A stretch of 64,000 nucleotides of DNA from the NCBI GenBank assembly GCA_965200005.1, contig OZ241331.1:930001-994000 (forward strand), given 5' to 3'. Within the stretch, counting starts at the first letter, position 1; each line of letters opens with the position of its first letter. The DNA comes from Aldehydirespirator sp965200005 (GTDB taxonomy: Bacteria > Actinomycetota > Acidimicrobiia > Acidimicrobiales > Aldehydirespiratoraceae). Below the pieces are notes generated by a model. It was not told the origin of the DNA and made no database searches. It saw only the letters and a program-made list of their open reading frames with translations. Shown one piece after another: positions 35,601 to 43,122 of this stretch. A program made the position numbers and the translations under genes.

Positions 35601-35628
35601 CCACAAAGTCGATAGGGGTTTTCTGGGT

Positions 35629-35772
35629 CTAGGGCGGTGTCCCGCCTCCGACCACCTGGATGGCGATGATCACAAAGACGATGCAGATCAACGTGCCAAT
35701 GACGACCGCCCTCTCGACGCCCTTGTCGTGGCCCTGCTTGCCCTGAAACTCGATTTGCTTTCGACTAGCCAT
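35629..35772 (-). CDS. 47-residue single-span membrane microprotein
   Basis: This tiny protein begins MASRKQIEFQGKQGHDKG, a charged cytoplasmic start, followed by one hydrophobic helix (AVVIGTLICIVFVIIAIQVV) and a short GGGTPP end. GGAGG lies about 8 bases before the ATG, which supports real translation. It is the third of three tiny membrane proteins encoded directly after amt on the minus strand. I know no named family for it. Confidence 0.6.
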   Translation of the reverse strand: MASRKQIEFQGKQGHDKGVERAVVIGTLICIVFVIIAIQVVGGGTPP

Positions 35773-35788
35773 AAGTCAGATCCTCCGC

Positions 35789-35995
35789 TTAGTTGTGCTT
35801 GTCAGAGAGCCGGTCGGCTGATTCATTGAGCAAACGATCTTCGCGCTTGGTGATCACGACCATCGCGACCACCGAGACGATGATCCCAAGCCACGCCAGC
35901 ACGATCGAACCGGTGTTGTTTCCCGGTCCAAAGGTGTAGTAGCCGCTTGCCGCTTCGAGCGCCGCCTCCCAACTGTCATACGGAAAGGAGTTCAT
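35789..35995 (-). CDS. 68-residue single-span membrane microprotein
   Basis: The protein starts with an aromatic, presumably outside segment (NSFPYDSWEAALEAASGYYTF), followed by one helix (GSIVLAWLGIIVSVVAMVVI) and a charged cytoplasmic tail (TKREDRLLNESADRLSD). The ATG at 35995 has an ideal GGAGG about 7 bases upstream. It is the second of three microproteins after amt. The layout, a short amphipathic head, one span and a charged tail, is that of small transporter accessory subunits, but no family is recognised. Confidence 0.68.
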   Translation of the reverse strand: MNSFPYDSWEAALEAASGYYTFGPGNNTGSIVLAWLGIIVSVVAMVVITKREDRLLNESADRLSDKHN

Positions 35996-36023
35996 GTAAT
36001 TCCTCCAAATTCTTGTTTGTGTT

Positions 36024-36137
36024 CTAGTTGTCCCGCCTCAGGCGAGTCCGCTTGCGCCTGGCCCAGACACCCGCGGAAATCACAACGAGGTACATGACGA
36101 CCAGTGCCGCAACGAACTGCAGCCATGAGGCGGACAT
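36024..36137 (-). CDS. 37-residue single-span membrane microprotein
   Basis: This minimal protein (MSASWLQFVAALVVMYLVVI, then SAGVWARRKRTRLRRDN) has one hydrophobic helix and a strongly basic C-terminal tail, which by the positive-inside rule would face the cytoplasm. It begins 38 bases after the amt stop and ends 28 bases before the 68-residue protein. Its ribosome binding site (GGAACG) is weaker than those of its two neighbours. Support comes from spacing, composition and context only. Confidence 0.55.
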   Translation of the reverse strand: MSASWLQFVAALVVMYLVVISAGVWARRKRTRLRRDN

Positions 36138-36175
36138 AAGAGAAACGTTCCGTTCTTGTGTTCCGTGACTGGACT

Positions 36176-37570
36176 TCAGCGACTAGCCGCGTAGTCGGCT
36201 TGCAGCGTTCCCGCTGCAGATGACTCAGAACCATCAGCGTGAATGATTGGTTCTTCACTACGGCCGAACTCTGGGTAGAAGTCCGTCTCAAACTCGGACA
36301 TGTCAAGGCCTTCGATCTCAACCTCTGGCGGTACACGCAGCAGGTTGAACGCCTTGAGTATCCGAGAAGCGACGTATCCAGTGACAAAGGACAAAGCGAA
36401 GATTGTCGCTGCTCCCACTAGCTGACCGAGGAATGTCGTAGCGACACCCTGTGGCCCTGTGGGATATCCACCGGCGAAGATTCCTACGAGCATTACGCCC
36501 CAGAAGCCCATTACACCGTGGACAGCCACAGCTCCGACCGCGTCGTCGATACGTGCCTTCTGTTCGATCCAGCCGCCTATGTAGTAGCAGAGACCTGCGG
36601 AGAAGAACGCCAGCAACAGCACGAGTGACGGGTTGTAAATGTCAGCTCCAGCCGAGACTGCAACGACACCAGCGAGGCCTCCCGAAATGGTCCAGAACGG
36701 GTCACCCTTAGAGAAGATGTAACCGCCCATGAAGCCACCAGCGAAACCCATCGTGATGGTGAATGTGATGGCCGAGAGGGTTGCCGGGTTGAAGTAAATG
36801 TTCGCCCAGCCTGGCTGTGTGTCGGCAGTAATCGCCAGACATGCCGCGTAGAACGCATAGAACGCGGTGAAGATGATCATTAGCCCCATCAGCGTTAGAT
36901 GCAGGTTGTGTGGCTTGAAAGCCCGCGTGCCGCCGTTCTTGTCGTATTTGCCGATCCTTGGACCGAGGTTAAAGAGCACGCCGAGAGCAAAGATGCCGGC
37001 AACGCCATGCACCACACCCGAAGCGGCGAAGTCGTGATAGCCAAAATGCACACTTAGCCATCCGCCATAACTCCATCCCCAAGCCGCAGCAACGACCCAG
37101 ACGATGCCACCCATTAGGGCAGTCAGCCATAGATAGGCGGAGATTCGAATGCGCTCTAGCACTGCGCCTGACATGATTGAACCGGTGGTCCAGGAGAACA
37201 ACACAAACGCTGCCCAGAACACACCGGTGATGTTGTCGCCGAGATTCGGGCCCATCGTTCCGGCCCACGGAAGCGCGTAATTCCCCGCTTCAGCGCCGCA
37301 GAAGTAGACTCCCGCACCCGCTTTACCTTGTCCGGTGCCGTCGATCGTGAACATCAGTCCCTCCTGCATGCAGAAGTAGACGTACCAACCGAAGTAGTAA
37401 AAGGTTGGTGTCACGACAGCGATTGTCATGATGTTCTTCATCGCCGTCGACATAACGTTCTTGCGCCGACTTACACCAGCTTCGTAGGTCATGAACCCAA
37501 CGTGCAAGAGCCACATTATGGCGACGGTGAAGAAGTAGTAAGCCTCAGTGAACACGATTGAAGTGTCCAT
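36176..37570 (-). CDS. amt: Ammonium (or methylammonium) transporter
   Basis: This 464-residue Amt/Mep/Rh protein has about eleven membrane helices. The twin pore histidines lie in HDFAASGVVHGVAGIF and GAVAVHGVMGFWG, and the TGSIMSGAVLERIRISAYLWLT segment is also conserved. A C-terminal tail of about 60 residues (VEIEGLDMSEFETDFYPEFG...) extends beyond the last helix. ATG 37570 has GGGGGTGA upstream; the open frame before it has no good start. It heads a minus-strand group leading to tdm and tmm, so it may take up methylammonium or recapture ammonium freed by amine breakdown. No glnK/P-II gene adjoins it. Confidence 0.93.
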   Translation of the reverse strand: MDTSIVFTEAYYFFTVAIMWLLHVGFMTYEAGVSRRKNVMSTAMKNIMTIAVVTPTFYYFGWYVYFCMQEGLMFTIDGTGQGKAGAGVYFCGAEAGNYALPWAGTMGPNLGDNITGVFWAAFVLFSWTTGSIMSGAVLERIRISAYLWLTALMGGIVWVVAAAWGWSYGGWLSVHFGYHDFAASGVVHGVAGIFALGVLFNLGPRIGKYDKNGGTRAFKPHNLHLTLMGLMIIFTAFYAFYAACLAITADTQPGWANIYFNPATLSAITFTITMGFAGGFMGGYIFSKGDPFWTISGGLAGVVAVSAGADIYNPSLVLLLAFFSAGLCYYIGGWIEQKARIDDAVGAVAVHGVMGFWGVMLVGIFAGGYPTGPQGVATTFLGQLVGAATIFALSFVTGYVASRILKAFNLLRVPPEVEIEGLDMSEFETDFYPEFGRSEEPIIHADGSESSAAGTLQADYAASR

Positions 37571-37711
37571 TGACTCACCCCCATTCTTCTCTTGTCCGTC
37601 CCGGTCAATTAGCCGGGCCGAAGCCGACGGTAGCACACAGCGCGACTAGCTAACGAACCCGGCCGTCTTGTTCGATTGTCAGACGTTGCAGAACCGCTGA
37701 TTCAAGAGTCT

Positions 37712-38146
37712 CTAGGAGGCGTCCGTCCCCACCCAGGGACACTCATCGGTGGACTCCCCGAAATCAGCGTCGCGCCTCAGTTCGCCGCTAGCCGCGTCTA
37801 TATATACGCGCGCATGGCAGAGGAAGTCTTCAGGTCCGCCTCCAGGTTCGTTGACCCGGAACACCACGACCCACTGCGATGTTGTAGGTATGCCCTGGCG
37901 CAGGACTCTCGCTTCTGTGCGTTCGGGCTCCATACCACCAAAGTCAATGCGTTCGATGGCCGTGCGAACCGCCTGCTCTTGTTCAATTTCGACACCGCGG
38001 CAGCCCTGGAAGAAGACTGCGATCACGAGCAAGAACGCGCCCGTTGCGAGGAGCAACCGAGTGCGGCCTTCCATCTGCTTGACACGGTCAACAATGCCTG
38101 AGGGTTTCGGCGAGTTCGGGTCTGGGGGAGGGGTATCTCTCCACAT
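37712..38146 (-). CDS. Membrane-anchored small protein of unknown function
   Basis: This 144-residue protein has a short Pro-rich cytoplasmic start (WRDTPPPDPNSPKPS), one hydrophobic helix (RLLLATGAFLLVIAVFF) with a Cys just after it, and an outside domain of about 85 residues. That domain contains QWVVVFRVNEPGGG and FLCHARVYIDAASGELRRD, reminiscent of PepSY-like or secreted small beta-domains. ATG 38146 was chosen because the frame upstream overlaps the next gene and has no ordinary start. The function is unknown. Confidence 0.65.
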   Translation of the reverse strand: MWRDTPPPDPNSPKPSGIVDRVKQMEGRTRLLLATGAFLLVIAVFFQGCRGVEIEQEQAVRTAIERIDFGGMEPERTEARVLRQGIPTTSQWVVVFRVNEPGGGPEDFLCHARVYIDAASGELRRDADFGESTDECPWVGTDAS

Positions 38147-38172
38147 AGGTCGGAGTATTACTGCGTTCTGCG

Positions 38173-38400
38173 CTAGCTGGTCTTGTCGGGCGGTCGGACA
38201 ATAAAGCGCAGGATTAGGTATCCGAGCACGTGAGTAAGTCCGACAAATGTCATCCACCAGAGCACGACCCGCGGTCGATAGCCGCGCTCGTGACACTCCC
38301 AGAACGTGAGGCCAACGGCACCCACCAGCAGGATCCATAGCGGCCAGCTGCGGCTAACCGGGTTATCGGAGATCCATTCAAGGACGATTAGCAGTCCCAT
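38173..38400 (-). CDS. Small two-span membrane protein
   Basis: This 75-residue protein begins MGLLIVLEWISDN and contains two hydrophobic segments (WPLWILLVGAVGLTFW and VLWWMTFVGLTHVLGYLILRF). The latter half is rich in Trp and Phe. GGTGAGGAGAG about 10 bases before the ATG supports the start. It lies 13 bases after the XRE-cupin regulator in the same direction. I recognise no family. Confidence 0.58.
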   Translation of the reverse strand: MGLLIVLEWISDNPVSRSWPLWILLVGAVGLTFWECHERGYRPRVVLWWMTFVGLTHVLGYLILRFIVRPPDKTS

Positions 38401-38413
38401 CGCAAAACTCTCC

Positions 38414-39100
38414 TCACCCTGTGGTGTTACCTCTCGGCTCGGTCTGCGGATACACCTTGATGGACAGGAACCGTACCGGCAAGGTGATGACCTCGACAGG
38501 CCCGTGTGCCACCTCACCGTGAATCTGCATGGTGTCACCTGGGTCGAGCCGGTAGGTCTTGCCGCCGTAGCCGTAGTCGAGCGAACCCGACAGCATGTGA
38601 AGGAACTCCACGCCTCGGTGTTGGTATAGCGGGAACACGCCGCCACGTTCGGTGATGGTGGTGATCATCGGTTCGATCACCCGGTTTGGCCCCCGGAGTG
38701 TCCCCAGGTCTTGGTAGAGGCGGCCGGGCCCGCTGCCCTCGTGGTGAATCTCGTGACGTTCACCGGCTCGCACGATCACAAGGTCGTGTTCTTCGTCGAG
38801 TCCACGAAAGAGTGCAGTTACAGGCACTTGCGCGGTTGCAGCGAGGCGCACCAGGGTCGACAGGCTCGGTGCGCTCTGGCCATGTTCGATCTTCGACAGC
38901 ATCCCCAGTGAGATGTCGGCACTGGCCGCGAAGGTTGACATGGTCATGTTGAGCGCTAGGCGAAGTTCCCGCACGCGGCTGCCAACCACACGGCAGACCT
39001 CATCAGTCGTTAGCGATGACTCAGTTGCGGCGGCGTCGAGGTTCAGCCTTGGGGGCCAATCCTGATCGGCGCGATGCGCCGCCGTTGCCCCCGAAGCCAT
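38414..39100 (-). CDS. XRE-family regulator with C-terminal cupin domain
   Basis: This 228-residue regulator has a helix-turn-helix near residues 40-95 (VRELRLALNMTMSTFAASADI, then LGMLSKIEHGQSAPSLSTLVRLA) and a cupin at 140-220 (YQHRGVEFLHMLSGSLDYG, then YRLDPGDTMQIHGEVAHGP). This PuuR/HipB-like layout is common in regulators of polyamine, amino-acid and amine catabolism, where the cupin binds the small-molecule signal. Two small membrane proteins follow it. The phosphatase gene diverges from it. Target genes cannot be named. Confidence 0.88.
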   Translation of the reverse strand: MASGATAAHRADQDWPPRLNLDAAATESSLTTDEVCRVVGSRVRELRLALNMTMSTFAASADISLGMLSKIEHGQSAPSLSTLVRLAATAQVPVTALFRGLDEEHDLVIVRAGERHEIHHEGSGPGRLYQDLGTLRGPNRVIEPMITTITERGGVFPLYQHRGVEFLHMLSGSLDYGYGGKTYRLDPGDTMQIHGEVAHGPVEVITLPVRFLSIKVYPQTEPRGNTTG

Positions 39101-39233
39101 CCGTTTGATCCTGCCAGATAAGAGACTTGCCGTCGCTAGTGAGGCATCAGACGTTTTCTCCGATCGTTTTCAGCCTCCGCTACAACGGGCACATACAGGC
39201 TGGTCTCTCAGGCAATTGCGGCTTGATCCGACT

Positions 39234-39860
39234 GTGGCGCTGGAGGAGAACGTCTACCATCGGCGCATCCTGATCCTGCTACGCCACGCACGCACACCGA
39301 ACAACGCGCAGGCACGTCTGCAAGGCCAGCATGACTCGCCGCTCGACGATGTCGGCCTCAAGCAAGCTGCCGTGGTGGGGCGAGCCCTGCGAAAACGTTG
39401 GAGGGTTGATCGAGTGGTCACTTCATCGCGACGGCGTACTCGCCAGACTGCTGAGGCTGCGGGGCTAGCGGACTTGCCAACGACCGTGGATGACCGCTGG
39501 ATGGAGATTGACTTCGGTGCTTATGACAGTCGCCGGATCGCCGATGTGATGTTGGAGTTAGGAGCGGCCTGGGCTGCTGACATCAAATACGAGCCACCCG
39601 GCGGAGAGTCGATGGCACAGTTGCATGAGCGCGTTTGTGAAGCGGTGGCTGATCTCAGATCCGAAGCAACGCGATACAACATTGTTGTTGTAACTCATGC
39701 CACTCCGATCAAGTCAGCGACGGCATCGTTGCTTGGTGGCACCGCTGAAATGATTATGCGATTCAGGGTGAGTCTTGCGTCGGTGACCGCTTTTGGGCCG
39801 GTTGCTCACGGGCTGGTGCTGACCGACTTCAACTGGTGTCCGGCAAGCCACATTCACTAG
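39234..39860 (+). CDS. Histidine-phosphatase (phosphoglycerate-mutase-like) family protein
   Basis: The protein of about 208 residues carries the catalytic RHG-type motif as LLRHARTPNN (Gly replaced by Ala), the second-half VVTSSRRRTRQTAEAAG, GAYDSRRIADV, and the second catalytic His in VVVTHATPIKS. This is the layout of CobC/GpmB-like small phosphatases. The start is uncertain: an in-frame ATC/ATG-poor frame reaches to 39105, just 4 bases from the divergent regulator, which leaves no room for promoters, so GTG 39234 is preferred. The substrate is unknown. Confidence 0.72.
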   Translation: MALEENVYHRRILILLRHARTPNNAQARLQGQHDSPLDDVGLKQAAVVGRALRKRWRVDRVVTSSRRRTRQTAEAAGLADLPTTVDDRWMEIDFGAYDSRRIADVMLELGAAWAADIKYEPPGGESMAQLHERVCEAVADLRSEATRYNIVVVTHATPIKSATASLLGGTAEMIMRFRVSLASVTAFGPVAHGLVLTDFNWCPASHIH

Positions 39861-39868
39861 TCCCGCAG

Positions 39869-39973
39869 TTGCGCAGTTCACAGTCGCATTCCGGCTCTCG
39901 TTCTCCGCCAATGCGATGATTGGCGTGTCGAAGGTCGGTTGCGCAGTCCACAGTCGCATTCCGGCTTTTGTTC
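39869..39973. repeat. Two 35-bp direct repeats flanking a small hairpin
   Basis: TTGCGCAG..CCACAGTCGC-type 35-mers lie at 39869-39903 and 39939-39973, differing at 3 of 35 positions and starting exactly 70 bases apart. Between them CGCCAAT (39906-39912) and ATTGGCG (39919-39925) form a 7-bp stem with a 6-base loop. The block fills the gap between the phosphatase and VOC genes. It may be a terminator plus operator pair, or the relic of a small duplication. Confidence 0.6.
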
Positions 39974-40026
39974 CTGATGGGTGCTCGGCGTATCGTCTAG
40001 GCGCTTGAACCCGTCGCAAAGGATGG

Positions 40027-40509
40027 ATGCGCCTCGTGATTACGGGAATGAACCACGCGGTCTTGTATGTGCGTGACGCCCGCAGGCATCAGCAGTTCTA
40101 TAGCGAGGTGTTGGGCTTTTCGACTGTGATCGACGGGCCCGGGCCGTATGTGTTTATGCGTGGACCCGCTTCGGCGAACCATCACGACATCGCCTTTTTC
40201 TCGATTGGTGAGGCAGCTGCTCCGTCGCGCGCAGGTCGTGAGACAGTGGGGATGTACCACATCGCTTGGGAGGTCGCCACGCTTGATGAACTGGTGGAGA
40301 TGAGGCAGCGATTGGTTGACGCGGGTGCGTTGATTGGTGCTAGCGATCATGGTGCCAACAAGAGCCTTTACGCCAGGGATCCTGATGGGCTGGAGTTTGA
40401 GGTGATGTGGTTGGTGCCGTCACAGTTCTGGGGTGACGAAGAGAATCAGGCCATAATCCGTCGCCTTGACCTAGATGCTGACCGGGCACGTTTTGCAGGC
40501 ATCAGCTGA
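40027..40509 (+). CDS. VOC (glyoxalase/dioxygenase fold) family protein
   Basis: This 160-residue protein has the two beta-alpha-beta-beta-beta modules of the vicinal oxygen chelate fold. Candidate metal ligands are His in MNHAVLYV, His in GMYHIAWEV and Glu in GLEFEVMW. The stretch YARDPDGLEFEV is the usual C-terminal signature. It resembles single-domain ring-cleaving dioxygenases or glyoxalase-like proteins. AAAGGA lies just before the ATG 40027. It precedes a cupin and the HyuAB pair, so a small-molecule oxidation role is likely, but the substrate cannot be read. Confidence 0.8.
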   Translation: MRLVITGMNHAVLYVRDARRHQQFYSEVLGFSTVIDGPGPYVFMRGPASANHHDIAFFSIGEAAAPSRAGRETVGMYHIAWEVATLDELVEMRQRLVDAGALIGASDHGANKSLYARDPDGLEFEVMWLVPSQFWGDEENQAIIRRLDLDADRARFAGIS

Positions 40510-40582
40510 ACCTCAGCCGACACATGCGATACATCCGATGTAGACGATCTGAACGACCAAGACGACCAAAGAGCGGGGATTG

Positions 40583-41020
40583 GTGAGCGAAGCTAGAGGC
40601 GAATCGGGAAGCAAATCGGGCAACGCTATAGCCAAACAATTTGGCAACCAGTACTGCTATTTCCTTGATGATGATGCTTTTGTAGAGACAGCTCGCCCAG
40701 GCTTCCGGCATCGTGTCATTACCGGTGAGCATCTTCAGTTGATGTTCTGGCGGATCAAAGGCGGTGCGGAGGGTTCGGTGTTACACAATCACACCGACAA
40801 CGAGCAATTGGGCATCATCATGCGGGGCAAGCTTGACTTCCGCATCGGACCGGATGGTGACAACGATGAACGGGTCACTTTGAGTGCGGGTGACGCTTAT
40901 CTGGCACCGTGTTCTGTGTGGCACGGTGACTCAATCTTCATTGGTGACGAGACCTACGGCGAGTGTTGGATCCTGGATGTGTTCTCCCCGCCACGCAGCG
41001 ACCTTGTCGACACTGGTTAG
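40583..41020 (+). CDS. Cupin-domain protein
   Basis: This 145-residue protein has a single cupin barrel. Motif 1 is VLHNHTDNEQLGIIMRGKLDF, with two His and a Glu-like set for metal binding, and motif 2 is LSAGDAYLAPCSVWHGDSIF. The length suits small cupin enzymes or ligand-binding proteins. GTG 40583 follows AGCGGGGA. It lies 15 bases before hyuA-like and may be part of that operon. No specific reaction can be assigned. Confidence 0.78.
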   Translation: MSEARGESGSKSGNAIAKQFGNQYCYFLDDDAFVETARPGFRHRVITGEHLQLMFWRIKGGAEGSVLHNHTDNEQLGIIMRGKLDFRIGPDGDNDERVTLSAGDAYLAPCSVWHGDSIFIGDETYGECWILDVFSPPRSDLVDTG

Positions 41021-41035
41021 CGGCAACACTCAGGC

Positions 41036-43117
41036 GTGAGCGACTGGCAACTAGCCGTTGACATCGGTGGCACCTTTACCGATGTGGTGTTGCTTGATGT
41101 GGAGTCGGGTCGTGTTGTTGTCGACAAGACTCTGACAACACCCTCAGCACCACTTGAGGGGGTGCGAGCCGGTGTAAGCGCGCTGCTTGTCAAGGCTGGA
41201 GTGGCTCCCCCACAGGTCACTGCACCGATCGTTCATGCCACCACCTTGATCACTAATGCGTTGATTGAGGGACGCACGGGACGAGCCGCTCTTGTTACCA
41301 CCAAAGGGTTTGCGGACACTTTGCTGATCCGTGACGAGCATCGCTACGACATGTATGACCTGCAGATTGAGTTCCCCGATCCACCAATTGGCAGGGATCT
41401 GACCTTTGAGATCACCGAACGCACACTGGCCACGGGACAGGTTCTCGTCGAACCATCTGTAGAGGAACTGGCTGAACTGGCGGCACTGTTGGCACACAGA
41501 CAAGTCGAAGCCGTGGCGATTTGTCTGCTCAATTCTTATGTGAACCGGGCGAACGAAAGAGCTGTCGCCGATTACTTGGGTGACGAACTCGCCGTGCCAG
41601 TGTGTATCTCCGCGGAGATCTCGCCCCAGATTCGCGAGTACCCGCGCATGATCACTGCAGCGTGCAACGCTGCCACGATGCCCGTGATCGGCCCCTATCT
41701 CGATGAGTTACAGCGGTGGCTAACCGCTGAGGGGTTCGGCGGAGGCGTGCTGATGATGCTCTCTAACGGAGGTGTCGTATCCGCCGTTGATGCCGCAAGA
41801 GGCCCGATCAGGCTCGTGGAATCAGGGCCGGCTGCCGGTGCACTTGCGGGCACCTGGTATGCCGAGAGGCTCAACGAGGATCGGTTGCTGTGTTTCGACA
41901 TGGGTGGCACAACCGCCAAGGCTTGCCTGATCGAAGGAGGTGAGCCAGCGCTCACGAACACGTTTGAGGTTGCGCGCATCTACCGATTCAAGAAGGGATC
42001 TGGCTTCCCGGTGTCGGTTCCCTCGGTTGATCTGGTGGAGATCGGTGCAGGTGGAGGTTCGCTGGCTCGACTGGATCGCTTCGGGCTGCTCAAGGTGGGC
42101 CCGCAGTCGGCTGGAGCCGATCCGGGGCCCGCCTGCTACGGCGCAGGTGGCACCGTCGCCGCCGTAACGGACGCCGATGTGGTGCTAGGCCTACTTGACC
42201 CGGGCGCTTTTTTGGGTGGAGACATGCCGCTCGACGCTCAAGCCGCTGCCACTGCCACGGCGGTGCCTGCTGAAGGCCTAGGCCTCTCCACGACCGACAC
42301 GGCTGCAGGCATTCACGAGGTCGTCAACCAGAACATGGCAGCCGCAGCACGCATGCATGGTGTTGAGCAGGGCATTGATCTGCGAGGTGTCACGATTCTG
42401 GCGTTCGGGGGTGCTGGGCCTGTTCATGCTTGTGGCGTGGCTGATCTGCTGGAGAGTGACCGGGTCATCTTTCCTGTGAATGCCAGTGTTCTTTCGGCAT
42501 TCGGGACGCTCGTGTCGCCGGTGCGGATTGATCTAGCGAGATCGATGCCTCGTCTGCTTGACGGCATCGACCGGGGAGAGCGTGACCGCTTGCTTGATGA
42601 GCTAAGGGCCGAAGGGCGTCGTGTGTTGCTGGCTGCAGGTGTTGAAGACGCCAATGTGAAGTTTCGCTATGGCCTCGACGCTCGCTATGCGGGTCAGGGC
42701 AACGAGATCACGGTTTGGGTTGGCACCGGAGACGTCTGGCCGGCCCACGAGGAGGATGTGCGGGAAGCCTTCGAATCGGAATACCGCAACATCTATGGCA
42801 TGACAATTCCCGATGTGGCCATCGAAGTCGTTACTTGGCGTTTGTCTGCCTTTACGGCAACCGTGGGTGTCACGCCCGACGCAGGCCTGGGCGCCGCTCA
42901 AGGCCCTACTGGGCCAGTGGGTTATCGCCCGGCGGTGTTCTCACGTAACTCTGATCCGCTGGATGTGGCCGTGTATCGCAGGGAAGGCCTTGGCGTGGGT
43001 GCGACGATTGCGGGGCCTGCCATCATCGAAGAACGTGAGACCACCACGGTGATCCGCCCCGGTTGGCAGGCAGAAGTGGCACCTGACGGCACCATTATCG
43101 CTACAAGGACGGTGTAG
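41036..43117 (+). CDS. Hydantoinase/oxoprolinase A-type subunit (HyuA-like)
   Basis: This 693-residue ASKHA-fold ATPase subunit belongs to the family of N-methylhydantoinase, 5-oxoprolinase, acetone and acetophenone carboxylases. The N-terminal LAVDIGGTFTDVVLLD, GRAALVTTKGFADTLLIRDEHRYDMYDL, LCFDMGGTTAKACLI and VEIGAGGGSLARLDRFG are hallmarks. It works with the B subunit encoded 5 bases downstream to hydrolyse or carboxylate a cyclic amide or ketone at the cost of ATP. GTG start. Which of these reactions applies cannot be decided; a methylhydantoin or creatinine-like substrate fits the amine theme. Confidence 0.88.
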   Translation: MSDWQLAVDIGGTFTDVVLLDVESGRVVVDKTLTTPSAPLEGVRAGVSALLVKAGVAPPQVTAPIVHATTLITNALIEGRTGRAALVTTKGFADTLLIRDEHRYDMYDLQIEFPDPPIGRDLTFEITERTLATGQVLVEPSVEELAELAALLAHRQVEAVAICLLNSYVNRANERAVADYLGDELAVPVCISAEISPQIREYPRMITAACNAATMPVIGPYLDELQRWLTAEGFGGGVLMMLSNGGVVSAVDAARGPIRLVESGPAAGALAGTWYAERLNEDRLLCFDMGGTTAKACLIEGGEPALTNTFEVARIYRFKKGSGFPVSVPSVDLVEIGAGGGSLARLDRFGLLKVGPQSAGADPGPACYGAGGTVAAVTDADVVLGLLDPGAFLGGDMPLDAQAAATATAVPAEGLGLSTTDTAAGIHEVVNQNMAAAARMHGVEQGIDLRGVTILAFGGAGPVHACGVADLLESDRVIFPVNASVLSAFGTLVSPVRIDLARSMPRLLDGIDRGERDRLLDELRAEGRRVLLAAGVEDANVKFRYGLDARYAGQGNEITVWVGTGDVWPAHEEDVREAFESEYRNIYGMTIPDVAIEVVTWRLSAFTATVGVTPDAGLGAAQGPTGPVGYRPAVFSRNSDPLDVAVYRREGLGVGATIAGPAIIEERETTTVIRPGWQAEVAPDGTIIATRTV

Positions 43118-43122
43118 TCGTC

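Noticed and set aside
37571..37711. Inverted GCCGGG/CCCGGC repeats upstream of amt as a regulator site
   Set aside because: The arms are short and about 40 bases apart in a GC-rich gap; chance pairing is likely and no GlnR/AmtR-type box could be confirmed.
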